A stretch of 64,000 nt of DNA from Ancylobacter crimeensis (GTDB taxonomy: Bacteria; Pseudomonadota; Alphaproteobacteria; Rhizobiales; Xanthobacteraceae): positions 248,001-312,000 of the forward strand of contig NZ_JALKCH010000002.1 in the NCBI RefSeq assembly GCF_023016805.1, in the 5' to 3' direction. The position numbers and the translations under genes were made by a program. Positions 1 to 8,722 of the stretch are shown here, in pieces (position 1 is the first letter of the stretch; every line of letters begins with the position of its first letter). Under the pieces are notes generated by a model that made no database searches, was not told where the DNA came from, and was given only the letters and a program-made list of their open reading frames with translations.

Positions 1-1347
1 GACGCCGGTGACGAGAGGCCGGTCGGGATCGCCCTCCAGGAAGCTGACCACGACCTCCTGCCCATGGCGCGGATGGAATACGCCGCCCCATCCCTTGCTC
101 GCCCATAGCTCCGCAACGCGGATCCAGCAGGATTGCGTGGCCTTGCGATCCCAGTGGAACTGCACCTTGATCCGACCATGCTCGTCGACGGTGATCTCCT
201 CGCCGGAGTCGCCGACGACCTTTGCGGTCTGGATGCCGTGGACGACCGGCTTCGGCGTCACCATCGGAGCGCGATAGGGACGCGAGGCCGGCACCAGGAC
301 GTAATTGCCCTGATACGGCGTGTCGACGCCCCGACCACCTCCAGACGAGCGATAGGACTGCTCGGCAACCACATGCGACGCGCGCACGGCGAGATACTTG
401 ACGTTCTCCGACTCCGGCTGCAGGCCCGTCACGGAAAGCGTGCCGCCGGCATAGACGTTTGGCGCCTCTCCCGCGGTCACGCGGCGGTGGTCGAGCGCCT
501 GCTCGGCCTCGAGGCGGAACTTGGCCAGTTGTTCGCCCCAGCTCCGGTCGATGTAGCGTCCCGGATAGTCGTAGACTTCCAGCTTTGAGCGCTCGTAGGG
601 TTCATTACCCTCGCCTTCGGCCTCGATCTTGGCATTGGGTTTCTTGAAATCATAATCATTGACCACGAAGCGACCGGAGCGGAAACGGCGTTCGCTGTTC
701 CATTGCTGGAGGTGCTCCTCATTCCGCGCGTAGCTGCCGCTCAGCGGAATATAGGCCAGCGTCCCCGGCGCGATCGCCTCATGTGCACTCATCGCATCGG
801 CAAGCATCAACATGTGGGTGTCGTCGCTGTGAACGAAGTAATAATAGATGCCGTGCTCTTCCATGAGCCGTGAGACGAAGGTGAAATCGCTTTCACGGTA
901 TTGGACGCAATACTCCAGCAAGGGGTAGGATCCGCTCAATCTCATGCGGTAGTCATCAAAGCCGGCATCGCTGAAAACCTTGCGAATGATATCCGGTGCC
1001 GTCATGTTCTGGAAAAATCGGCAGTCGCCTCGGTGCGACAGCAGCCATAGCCAGGGTCGCAGCAGAAGCCGATACGTGTAGAGGCCGGCCCGTGTGCCGG
1101 TCCAGCGCGCCTCGACCAATATGCCGTTGAAATAGCGGGTCCGACCCTCATAAGTATCAATTTCTACGGTGCAGGATCGGCCTATCGCCTCGTTGAAATC
1201 AATGTCTTCTTCTTCGCTGACGGCATCGACGGAAAACTCGAAAACCTCGCTGAGAGCTTCTTGCCCATCGAAGCGCGCGAGCGCCAGGCGGTTCTGTCCG
1301 AGCGGCGTCCTCAGTCGCGCCATGCGGGTTTTCTGATCAAGACTCAC
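1..1347 (-). CDS. vgrG: Type VI secretion spike protein VgrG (TssI), 3' end off the window
   Basis: VgrG forms the trimeric spike at the tip of the T6SS needle. The reverse strand is open from the left edge to a GTG at 1347, giving 449 codons without a stop. The N-terminus has the usual opening TPLG motif (about residues 15-18), then gp27-like folds, and from about residue 380 a gp5-like OB-fold with the typical HWDR and HPRHGQEV motifs. GTG 1347 is preferred over the in-frame ATG at 1323 because a GGGGTGG ribosome site lies upstream and the short extension fits the family. The C-terminus, including any effector extension, is missing. It diverges from tssA across 284 bp. Confidence 0.95.
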   Translation of the reverse strand, partial: MSLDQKTRMARLRTPLGQNRLALARFDGQEALSEVFEFSVDAVSEEEDIDFNEAIGRSCTVEIDTYEGRTRYFNGILVEARWTGTRAGLYTYRLLLRPWLWLLSHRGDCRFFQNMTAPDIIRKVFSDAGFDDYRMRLSGSYPLLEYCVQYRESDFTFVSRLMEEHGIYYYFVHSDDTHMLMLADAMSAHEAIAPGTLAYIPLSGSYARNEEHLQQWNSERRFRSGRFVVNDYDFKKPNAKIEAEGEGNEPYERSKLEVYDYPGRYIDRSWGEQLAKFRLEAEQALDHRRVTAGEAPNVYAGGTLSVTGLQPESENVKYLAVRASHVVAEQSYRSSGGGRGVDTPYQGNYVLVPASRPYRAPMVTPKPVVHGIQTAKVVGDSGEEITVDEHGRIKVQFHWDRKATQSCWIRVAELWASKGWGGVFHPRHGQEVVVSFLEGDPDRPLVTGV

Positions 1348-1560
1348 AGCGATCGCCACCCCTTAGCGGACAAGCCTTCGACAGACGCGCCTCCGACCCG
1401 GGTCGACCGTGCTCCATGCCTGGAGCCGCATGTACCTTCGAGCCCCACAATAACGGAGGAACCGGGCACAGCTGACATCGCTGCCCGCGCCGTTCATCTG
1501 CCGGCCCACCGCCCACAACTGGCACGACCAAACGTTCCGCAGCGTTCCGATCATGCTCGA

Positions 1561-1576
1561 TTGGCAGAAGTATTGA
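1561..1576 (+). promoter_or_regulatory. Possible sigma-54-like -24/-12 element upstream of tssA
   Basis: TTGGCAG followed by AGTA and TTGA resembles the sigma-54 consensus TTGGCACG-N4-TTGC, but the nearly invariant GC of the -12 element reads GA. It ends 55 bp before the tssA start. Many T6SS operons are sigma-54 dependent, which is the only reason to list it. It may be chance. Confidence 0.2.
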
Positions 1577-1631
1577 CCTCTCGAGGAGGTAGCGCAAGCC
1601 TTGTTGCCTCTCTAGGGATCGCGAGGAGCCC

Positions 1632-2990
1632 ATGGCCAACATCGACGTCGCCTCTCTTCTGCGTCCCGTGACGGAGGCTGCTCCCTGCGGCCCGGACCTG
1701 GATCTGGACGGTGACATGGAGTTCCTCAACTTCCTGGCGCGGGCAGAGGGGGTACTTCCGACGAGCTTTCTGTCCTTCAGGCGCGAGAGCGTCGACTTCG
1801 CCGCCGAACTCGCGACCATCGGCGACTTTTCCCAACAGACGCGGGATCTCCGGCTTCTGGTCCTGCACGCCAAACTGTCGATCCTCAATCGGGATCTCGA
1901 TGGTTTCGCCAATGCGCTGGATGCCGTCGTGGCGCTGCTCGCCGAGCGCTGGGACGAGGTCCATCCTCGCGGCGAAGATGGAGATTTCGGTCTGCGCGTG
2001 GCCGTGGTGCAGGCATTGGACGACCTGCCCCATGTCGTGCTGCCCATTCAGGAGGTTCCGCTCGTCCGGTCGCGCCGGTTCGGGCCCGTCACCTATCGCA
2101 TGTGGCTGATCGCCGACGAGAAGGTCGAGGCTCGCGAGGGCGAAGCCATACTCGATGCCGCGACCATCGAGCGCGTCTTCACCGAAACCGACGTGGACGT
2201 GCTTGTGGCGCTGCGCGATCGGATCGCCGGCATCGACCAGGCGGCCGCGGCGCTGGAGCAGACATCCATTGCGCGCGCCGGCTATCGGTACACGATCACT
2301 CTGCCGCGGCTGAGGGGCCTTCTCGAGCCCATGATCACCTTTCTCGATCAGCAGGTCGCTCGGCTCGCTCCTTCGGCGGCCCTCTCGGCCGTGCCCGTGC
2401 CCGCGGACGCCGACGCCGTGGAGGACGGCGGCGACCTCGCGCCATCCGCCGCGCCGGGCGCATCGCCTGCTCCCGGCATTGCCGATGCACGGCCTGGCAT
2501 CGCCGTCGCCACCCGACCTCAGGCGGTCGCGGCCATCCGCGCCGCAGGTGCGTATTTCCGTCGCTACGAGCCGTCGAGCCCCACTCTCCTGCTGGTGAAT
2601 TTCGCTGATCGCCTGATGGGAAAGCCCTTCTACGAGGTCCTGCGCCTGATGATGCCGCGCTTTGCCGGCGAAGCCGAGGTACGGCTGGCGCAGAACGCCT
2701 TCCGCCTGACCTACGAGCACGTCACCGAGACGGTGGTGGCGGATTCCGGATTTGAAGAGGGCATGGCGATCGAAGCATCGGAGGAGGGACCGGAGATACC
2801 GCAGGTCGACAATCGTCGCGAAGCGCTACGCCTTCTCGAACAAGTGACGATCTTCCTGCGCGGCGCCGAGCCATCGAGCCCGATCCCCTTGGTGCTCACA
2901 CGCGCGAGGGACTTCGCGGAACGCGATTTCGCAAGCCTGATGAAGGACATGTTCTCCGACCCGATCCTCAAGGCGATGGCCGACGATTGA
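1632..2990 (+). CDS. tssA: T6SS protein TssA (ImpA family)
   Basis: TssA proteins organise baseplate docking and tail-sheath growth. The 452-residue product opens with an ImpA_N domain (about residues 8-130, with the CGPDL start and the LLAERWDEVHP segment typical of the family). A variable Ala/Pro-rich linker follows (about 245-290), then a helical C-terminal domain. A strong ribosome site (GCGAGGAG) lies four bases before ATG 1632. It is the first plus-strand gene of the T6SS run and is followed by a 171-bp gap with tandem decamer repeats before tssB. Confidence 0.92.
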   Translation: MANIDVASLLRPVTEAAPCGPDLDLDGDMEFLNFLARAEGVLPTSFLSFRRESVDFAAELATIGDFSQQTRDLRLLVLHAKLSILNRDLDGFANALDAVVALLAERWDEVHPRGEDGDFGLRVAVVQALDDLPHVVLPIQEVPLVRSRRFGPVTYRMWLIADEKVEAREGEAILDAATIERVFTETDVDVLVALRDRIAGIDQAAAALEQTSIARAGYRYTITLPRLRGLLEPMITFLDQQVARLAPSAALSAVPVPADADAVEDGGDLAPSAAPGASPAPGIADARPGIAVATRPQAVAAIRAAGAYFRRYEPSSPTLLLVNFADRLMGKPFYEVLRLMMPRFAGEAEVRLAQNAFRLTYEHVTETVVADSGFEEGMAIEASEEGPEIPQVDNRREALRLLEQVTIFLRGAEPSSPIPLVLTRARDFAERDFASLMKDMFSDPILKAMADD

Positions 2991-3055
2991 GCTGGGCGTT
3001 CCGGAAAGCACGATTTTGGGGTCGTTTTTTCTTCGCAATGCAAACAAGGTGGCTC

Positions 3056-3095
3056 CAGAAACACGCAGAAACGCTCAGAAACAGGAAGAAACGCG
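3056..3095. repeat. Four tandem 10-bp repeats (C/A)AGAAAC-NNN upstream of tssB
   Basis: Four consecutive decamers begin at 3056, 3066, 3076 and 3086. The first three start CAGAAAC and the fourth AAGAAAC; the last three bases vary. The repeat lies 66 bp before the tssB start in a non-coding gap. The 10-bp period places each copy on the same helical face, as expected for a direct-repeat protein-binding array. The function is unknown. Confidence 0.55.
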
Positions 3096-3161
3096 GTTGC
3101 AAACGCTCCGGCGAAGATTACGATCCGCGAAGGATAACCAACCGGCACCGGGGGGCGCACG

Positions 3162-3704
3162 ATGGTTTCTAATAGCGGCCAGAGCTTTATCGGCCGGAAC
3201 AGAAAGCCACGGGTCCACATCACCTATGAGGATCCCTACGACGCCAACAAGCTCGTCGAGATTCCATTTGTTGTCGGCGTGCTGGCCGACCTGTCGGGCA
3301 ACGCCTCGCAGGTCGACAAGCCCGACATGAACGAGCGGGGCTTTCTCGAATTCGACATGGATAATTTCGAGCGACGCATGCAGGCCATCCGCCCGGCCGT
3401 CGCATTCCGGGTCGAGAACAAGCTTGAGGAAGGGGCGGGCGGACAACTGCCGGTGAGCCTCACGTTCAGCAGCATCGACGATTTCGGTCCCGCGGCGGTG
3501 GCAAAGCAGGTGCCGGCGCTCGCCAAGTTGCTGGAAGCGCGAACCCAGCTTTCCAATCTGCTTCGCTACATGGATGGCAAGGTCTCGGCGGAGGAGGCGC
3601 TGAAAAAGCTGCTGAGCGATCCCGAACTGATGAGTGCGTTGAAGAGCCGTGCCGCAAGCGCACCCGCTGCCGACACGTCCAATGACGATGAGGAGGCCCG
3701 GTGA
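3162..3704 (+). CDS. tssB: T6SS contractile sheath small subunit TssB (VipA/ImpB)
   Basis: TssB pairs with TssC to form the contractile sheath. The 180-residue product has the family pattern throughout: a basic N-terminus with the RVHITYE strand, a VGVLADLSG segment near residue 45, a central RPAVAFRVENKL region and an acidic tail. ATG 3162 follows a GGGG-rich ribosome site. Its stop codon overlaps the tssC start (TGATG), implying translational coupling and the near-equal synthesis a heteromeric sheath needs. Confidence 0.96.
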   Translation: MVSNSGQSFIGRNRKPRVHITYEDPYDANKLVEIPFVVGVLADLSGNASQVDKPDMNERGFLEFDMDNFERRMQAIRPAVAFRVENKLEEGAGGQLPVSLTFSSIDDFGPAAVAKQVPALAKLLEARTQLSNLLRYMDGKVSAEEALKKLLSDPELMSALKSRAASAPAADTSNDDEEAR

Positions 3705-5197
3705 TGAGTGCCGAGCTGCGCCAGGACGTTACCTCAGCCACCGGAGCCGAACAGGCTCTTGGCGAATTCGACAGCCTGCTGAAGCAGAGCTTCAAGCCGC
3801 GGACGGAGCGTGCTGCTACGGAAGTGGACAATGCGGTTTCGACGCTGGTGCAGGAAGCACTGCGCGATTCCAGTTTGGTGAAAGATGATGTGATCGACAC
3901 GATCGAGAGCATCATTGCTCAGATCGACAAGAAGCTTACCGCACAGGTGAATGCCATCATCCATGCGGACGAATTCCAGACGATTGAAAGCGCGTGGCGC
4001 GGGTTGCATTATTTCGTCTACAATTCGGAAACCGATGCGAACCTGAAAATTCGCGTCATGAATGCGTCGAAAACCGAGCTCTACCGAAATCTGCGTACCT
4101 ATCCGGGCGCGAAGTGGGATCAGAGCCCGTTGTTCAAACGGGTCTACGAGCACGAATTCGGCCAGCTCGGCGGCGAGCCCTATGGGTGCCTGATCGGCGA
4201 TTACTATTTCAGCCATCTGCCGACCGACGTGCAACTGATGCGGGATCTCAGCCGCATCGCTTCGGCGGCTCATGCTCCCTTCTTCGCCGCTGCCGAGCCG
4301 ACGATGCTCGGCATGGACAATTGGACCGAGCTCAGCAACCCTCGCGACCTGTCGAAGATTTTCGATACGCCGGAATATGCCGCCTGGAAGAGCCTGCGTG
4401 ATTCCGAGGATTCCCGCTATCTCGGCCTCTGCATGCCCCGCGTGCTCGCGCGCCAGACCTATGGCGCCAAGACCGAGCCGGTCGAGGAGTTCGCCTTCGA
4501 GGAAGAGACCGATGGTCACGGCGGCGAGAACTACGCTTGGATGAACGCGGCCTATGCCATGGGTGTAAACGTGACCCGGGCCTTCAAGGAATATGGCTGG
4601 TGCACCCGCATTCGCGGCGTCGAGTCCGGCGGCGAAGTCATCAACCTGCCGACCCATACTTTCCCGACCGACGATGGCGGCGTCGACCTGAAGTGCCCGA
4701 CCGAAATAGCGATCAGCGACCGCCGCGAGGCAGAACTCGCTAAGTCGGGCCTTATTCCGTTGATCCACCGGAAGAACACCGACAAGGCCGCCTTCATCGG
4801 TGCGCAGTCTGTCTACCGCCCGAAGAAATACGACAAGCCGGAGGCGACGGCGTCCGACAACATGTCGTCGCGTCTGCCTTATATGTTCGCCGTTTCGCGC
4901 TTCGCGCACTATTTGAAGTGCATGGTGCGCGACAAGATCGGCTCAACAATGGAGCGCGATCAACTGGAACGGTGGCTGCAGGAATGGATCACGCTTTACG
5001 TGACCCCCAATCCGGCGACGGCGACCGAAATCCAGAAGGCACGGCAACCTCTGGCGGCAGCCGAAGTAAAGATCGTCGCGGACGAAGAAAACCCGGGATA
5101 TTACAATGCCCGTTTCTATCTGAGGCCGCACTTTCAGATGGAAGGTATGGATATCGGTCTCAGCCTGGTTTCCCGCCTTCCCGGCAGTCAGAAATAG
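3704..5197 (+). CDS. tssC: T6SS contractile sheath large subunit TssC (VipB/ImpC)
   Basis: TssC is the large sheath subunit. At 497 residues it has normal family length and the expected motifs: IDKKLTAQVNAIIH and ESAWRGLHYFV in the N-terminal half, then LPYMFAVSRFAHYLK and an ARFYLRPHFQMEG strand near the C-terminus. ATG 3704 overlaps the tssB stop and sits seven bases after AGGAGG. An in-frame GTG at 3701 is a possible alternative. A 234-bp gap separates it from hcp. Confidence 0.96.
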   Translation: MSAELRQDVTSATGAEQALGEFDSLLKQSFKPRTERAATEVDNAVSTLVQEALRDSSLVKDDVIDTIESIIAQIDKKLTAQVNAIIHADEFQTIESAWRGLHYFVYNSETDANLKIRVMNASKTELYRNLRTYPGAKWDQSPLFKRVYEHEFGQLGGEPYGCLIGDYYFSHLPTDVQLMRDLSRIASAAHAPFFAAAEPTMLGMDNWTELSNPRDLSKIFDTPEYAAWKSLRDSEDSRYLGLCMPRVLARQTYGAKTEPVEEFAFEEETDGHGGENYAWMNAAYAMGVNVTRAFKEYGWCTRIRGVESGGEVINLPTHTFPTDDGGVDLKCPTEIAISDRREAELAKSGLIPLIHRKNTDKAAFIGAQSVYRPKKYDKPEATASDNMSSRLPYMFAVSRFAHYLKCMVRDKIGSTMERDQLERWLQEWITLYVTPNPATATEIQKARQPLAAAEVKIVADEENPGYYNARFYLRPHFQMEGMDIGLSLVSRLPGSQK

Positions 5198-5404
5198 TCC
5201 AGAGCCGCGAGGGTGCCATTAGCGCCGTCGCGGTTGCGCCGTCCGCGCTGCCGTTGCCCGCAGGATCAGCGGCGACGGTTCAGTAAGGGCAGCATCTGTT
5301 TTCGCAGAGTAAAGGCGAGTGTGGGATCGCCTTGTCGTGTGTTCAACGTGAGCACGCCAGACAATTTTGCTCGCGTGAGTTGCGTGCCTGACGTTCAACA
5401 TTGT

Positions 5405-5421
5405 TGGCGCATGTAGCGCCA
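5405..5421 (+). promoter_or_regulatory. Small stem-loop abutting the hcp ribosome-binding site
   Basis: A perfect 6-bp inverted repeat (TGGCGC, loop ATGTA, GCGCCA) ends at 5421. The G-rich ribosome site AGGGGG begins at that last base, ten bases before the hcp ATG. In mRNA the stem would sit against the Shine-Dalgarno and could tune initiation. It could also be half of an operator. Confidence 0.4.
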
Positions 5422-5431
5422 GGGGGCAGCC

Positions 5432-5920
5432 ATGGCAGTCGATGGATATCTCAAAATCGGTGACGTGAAGGGCGAATCGCAGGATGCCGGGCATACCGAC
5501 TGGATCGATGTGCTCTCCTGGTCTTGGGCCATGCAGAATTCCGCGAGTGGCCATGTGGGCGGTGGTTCCGGCGTCGGCAAGGCCGATGTCCAGGACTTCC
5601 ACTTTGTGAAGAAGGTGGATACGTCGAGTATCGATCTCTCGAAATATCTTCTCCTTGGAAAACATTTCGACAAAGCTACCTTTGAATTGATGAAGCGTGG
5701 CGGTGATGCGAAGCCGCTTCTATACTATAAAGTCGAATTCGAGCAGGTTTATATTTCAAGCCTAAGTTTTGGCGGTGCTCCTGAAGGCGGTGCATTCATG
5801 GAAAATCTCAGTTTCAATTTCGCGAAATTCAAGATCTACTACACGCAGCAAACCAAGACGGGTAGCGGTGGCGCAAAGCCGAATTTCGGCTACGACGTGG
5901 CCAAGCACGACGAGTCGTGA
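5432..5920 (+). CDS. hcp: T6SS tube protein Hcp (TssD)
   Basis: Hcp hexamers stack into the inner tube and can carry effectors in their lumen. The 162-residue product begins with the classic pattern MAVDGYLKIGDVKGES and keeps the WIDVLSWSW and DVQDFHFVKKVD strands of the Hcp1 family. ATG 5432 follows an AGGGGG ribosome site. It has its own 234-bp upstream region and is followed by a hairpin, consistent with higher expression than its neighbours. Confidence 0.96.
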   Translation: MAVDGYLKIGDVKGESQDAGHTDWIDVLSWSWAMQNSASGHVGGGSGVGKADVQDFHFVKKVDTSSIDLSKYLLLGKHFDKATFELMKRGGDAKPLLYYKVEFEQVYISSLSFGGAPEGGAFMENLSFNFAKFKIYYTQQTKTGSGGAKPNFGYDVAKHDES

Positions 5921-5935
5921 TCGCTGTCGCGCGAA

Positions 5936-5959
5936 CGCCCGGGGCCGAATGCCCGGGCG
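5936..5959 (+). terminator. Hairpin after hcp, without a U tract
   Basis: An 8-bp perfect inverted repeat (CGCCCGGG and CCCGGGCG with an 8-base loop) starts 16 bases after the hcp stop. No T run follows, so it is not a canonical intrinsic terminator. It may stabilise the 3' end of hcp mRNA or partly attenuate read-through into tssE. The rest of the 287-bp gap to tssE holds nothing else I recognise. Confidence 0.45.
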
Positions 5960-6207
5960 CGGTGGAGACCGTGGGATTGCGAAGGCAGACACGTCTTCAC
6001 GCTGCGGCTATTGCGACACGAAGCGTGCGGGCTGCCCGCGGGATCCTGCAGCGACGTTGCCCCTGTCGAGGATAGCGGCCCAAGGGGCTGTCCGTTGCGT
6101 GCCGGCGGCAGCTTTGGGCGCTGGCGGGTTGTGGGCCGACGCGCAATGCCATGCCGCCACGACCACGGACCTGTGCCGACAGCATCTTGGGAGGGGACAC
6201 CGAGATC

Positions 6208-6753
6208 ATGAAGAATTCGCGAAACCTGTCGCTCACCATGCCGTTCATGCACGCTTTCCGTGCGGCGAGCGAGGCGCGTGACGCACGCCTCGCTCTCGAT
6301 CTGCGCGACACGTCCGGTGAGCGGGTGATCGCCGGCCGCCGCACGGCGGCTCGCGGCGCGGTGAACGAGCAGGTGTTGATGAGCGAAATTCTGCGCGATC
6401 TCGAAACCCTCCTGAACACGGTGCAGATGGGTTCGACCCAGAATCTTGAAGGCTGCGATGAGGTCGCGCGCTCGATCCTCAATTTCGGGCTGCCGGATCT
6501 GGTCCATCGCACGGTGGAGGAGGATGCGATCTCCGAGATCGTCGGAGAGATCGAGACGGCGATCCGGCGCTACGAGCCGAGGGTTCGTGCGCGCACGCTG
6601 GATGTGCGGCGCGACACCACGCTTGATGCGGAGGACATGAAGATCCGCTTCCTCCTGTCGGCAGAAATCGTTCTCGACGAGCGCAACATTCCCGTCGAGT
6701 TCGTAGCCGATATTGCGACGGACAGCGGCAAGATCACCGTGATCCCGACCTAG
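6208..6753 (+). CDS. tssE: T6SS baseplate protein TssE (gp25-like)
   Basis: TssE is the baseplate wedge protein related to phage T4 gp25. The 181-residue product has the family core from about residue 50: a helix with LLNTVQ, the NFGLPDL motif, then IETAIRRYEPR and a C-terminal FLLSAEI strand. The reading frame stays open upstream, but ATG 6208 follows a GGGAGGGGA ribosome site and removes a poorly conserved basic leader. It ends four bases before the tssF start. Confidence 0.9.
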   Translation: MKNSRNLSLTMPFMHAFRAASEARDARLALDLRDTSGERVIAGRRTAARGAVNEQVLMSEILRDLETLLNTVQMGSTQNLEGCDEVARSILNFGLPDLVHRTVEEDAISEIVGEIETAIRRYEPRVRARTLDVRRDTTLDAEDMKIRFLLSAEIVLDERNIPVEFVADIATDSGKITVIPT

Positions 6754-6757
6754 CGCC

Positions 6758-8722
6758 ATGGACCGCGAGTTCCTCGAACTCTACGATCAGGAACTTAAGC
6801 TCCTGCGCGAACAGGCGAAGGAATTCGCCGAGGAATATCCCGGCATCGCCGACCGTCTGGGCGGGCTGATGCAGGATGCGTCCGACCCAATGGTGCTGGG
6901 CCTTCTGCAGGGCGCCGCCTTCCTTGCCGCGCGCGTGCAACTGAAGCTCCGGCACGAATTTCCCGAATTTACCTCGAACCTGCTCGAACAGCTCATCCCC
7001 GGCTTCCTGGCCCCCAATCCGTCAGCCATGCTGGTCGGCGTGAAGCCGGCTTATGGAGACCCTGCTCTCATCGAAGGTCGGCGCGTACCAGCCGGTTCCT
7101 ATCTCGACGCCACCTTCGTCGAGCGCGACCGGCGCATCGCCTGCCGTTATGCCCTGCGCAGCGATATTACGCTCTGGCCGCTGGAACTCACGGCGGCGAC
7201 CTACAATGCGAGCACCGCCGCGATCCAGGCACTGGGCATTCCCGCGGAGGAAAATGAGCGGGCAGGGCTCCGACTGTCCTTCACGACACGGATGGCCGCA
7301 CGGCCGGAAGCCGAGATCGGCGACAAGGAGGCCCTCGCCCAACCGCCGTTCCTGGCGTCCGCCTGCCGGGTAGACGCGCTGCCGCTCTATCTCATCGGGG
7401 CGGAAAGCGACGCGGCCGCGCTTTATGAGCAGGTTTTTGCTCATCGCACCCGGATATTCGTGCGCTATCTGGATGCCTTCGGCGATCCGGTCTGCTTCGA
7501 AATGGACGTCGCCGCGGTTCACGAGCTGGGTATGGGCATCGACGAAACCCTGGTGCCGAGCGATGCCCGGATCTTTCACGGGTTCACCCTGCTCAAGGAT
7601 TATTTCCTGTTCGCACGCAAGTTCCTCGGCTTCCGGATCGACCAGCTGTCGCGGATCATGCCGCGTGTCCGCGCCAAGTCCTTCGACATCGTCATCCTGT
7701 TCTCGCAGGCCAATCCGCGCCTGCCCTCCAGCGTCGATCGGCAGGGTTTCGCGCTCTATGCGGCGCCGGCGGTCAACCTGTTCGAGAAGACCACGGACCG
7801 CATCCCCGTCTCGCTGGCCCAGCACGAGCATCATGTTGTGCCGGACCGCAGCCATCCTCTCGATCTCGAACCCCATCATGTGTTGCAGGTGTTCGCCCAT
7901 TACGTGGGAAGCAGTGAGAAGGTGCCGGTGCTGCCGCTCTATTCGGCTCCGCGCGATCCCACGGCGGCACCGGTCCGGCTGTTCTACACCATCCGCCGGC
8001 TGCCGCGTCGTCGCTCGACGCAGGAGCGCCGGCTCGGCCGGGCGTCGGACTACACCGGCACCGAGATGTTCCTCAGCCTCATCGATACGGGAGAGGAGCC
8101 GCGCGGCCGGCCGGTAGCCGAACTCAGCCTGAGGACCCTTTGCTCCAACCGGCACCTGACGGAATCGCTGCCGGTCGGCATGGGCGGCGCCGATTTTCAT
8201 CTGCTTCAGGACACCAGTCTCGATCTGCATTGTCTGGCCGGCCCGACACCGCCCACCGAACCGATTGCCGGCTATCTGCGCAGCCGAGCCGAGACCGCCT
8301 CGACCGGGTCGGTCGCCTGGCGCCTCGTCAATATGCTGGGGCTGAATCATCTCGGCCTCATCTCGCGGGGGGCCGCACGCAACGCACAGTCGCTGCGCGA
8401 AATCCTGGCGCTGTTCGCAAACCCGCGCGACCCGGTGACGGAGCGCCGCATCAACGGCATCCGTGCGCTCGACAGCCGGCCGATCGTGCGCCGGCTGCGC
8501 CGCAAGACGGGCATTGGCGCTGCACGTGGACTGGAAATTGTCGTCACCATCGACGAGAAGGCCTTCGAAGGCTCGGGAGCCTTCCTGCTGGGCGCGGTGC
8601 TCGACCGGTTCTTTGCCGAATATGTCGCCATCAATCATTTCACCCAGACCGTCATCGTCTCAGTGGAACGCGGCGAGATCATGCGGTGGCCGGTGCGGAT
8701 CGGCGAAAGGAGGCCGTTGTGA
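6758..8722 (+). CDS. tssF: T6SS baseplate protein TssF (ImpG/VasA)
   Basis: TssF forms the baseplate wedge with TssE, TssG and TssK. The 654-residue product has the diagnostic N-terminus (MDREFLELYDQELKLLREQ, then EYPGIADRLGG and the LLEQLIPGFLAPNPS segment near residue 85). Length fits the family. The stop overlaps the tssG GTG start (GTGA), which indicates translational coupling. Confidence 0.96.
   Translation: MDREFLELYDQELKLLREQAKEFAEEYPGIADRLGGLMQDASDPMVLGLLQGAAFLAARVQLKLRHEFPEFTSNLLEQLIPGFLAPNPSAMLVGVKPAYGDPALIEGRRVPAGSYLDATFVERDRRIACRYALRSDITLWPLELTAATYNASTAAIQALGIPAEENERAGLRLSFTTRMAARPEAEIGDKEALAQPPFLASACRVDALPLYLIGAESDAAALYEQVFAHRTRIFVRYLDAFGDPVCFEMDVAAVHELGMGIDETLVPSDARIFHGFTLLKDYFLFARKFLGFRIDQLSRIMPRVRAKSFDIVILFSQANPRLPSSVDRQGFALYAAPAVNLFEKTTDRIPVSLAQHEHHVVPDRSHPLDLEPHHVLQVFAHYVGSSEKVPVLPLYSAPRDPTAAPVRLFYTIRRLPRRRSTQERRLGRASDYTGTEMFLSLIDTGEEPRGRPVAELSLRTLCSNRHLTESLPVGMGGADFHLLQDTSLDLHCLAGPTPPTEPIAGYLRSRAETASTGSVAWRLVNMLGLNHLGLISRGAARNAQSLREILALFANPRDPVTERRINGIRALDSRPIVRRLRRKTGIGAARGLEIVVTIDEKAFEGSGAFLLGAVLDRFFAEYVAINHFTQTVIVSVERGEIMRWPVRIGERRPL

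Noticed and set aside
1520-1526. Exact TGGCACG, as in a sigma-54 -24 element
   Set aside because: No TTGC at the required -12 spacing follows (AACG instead).
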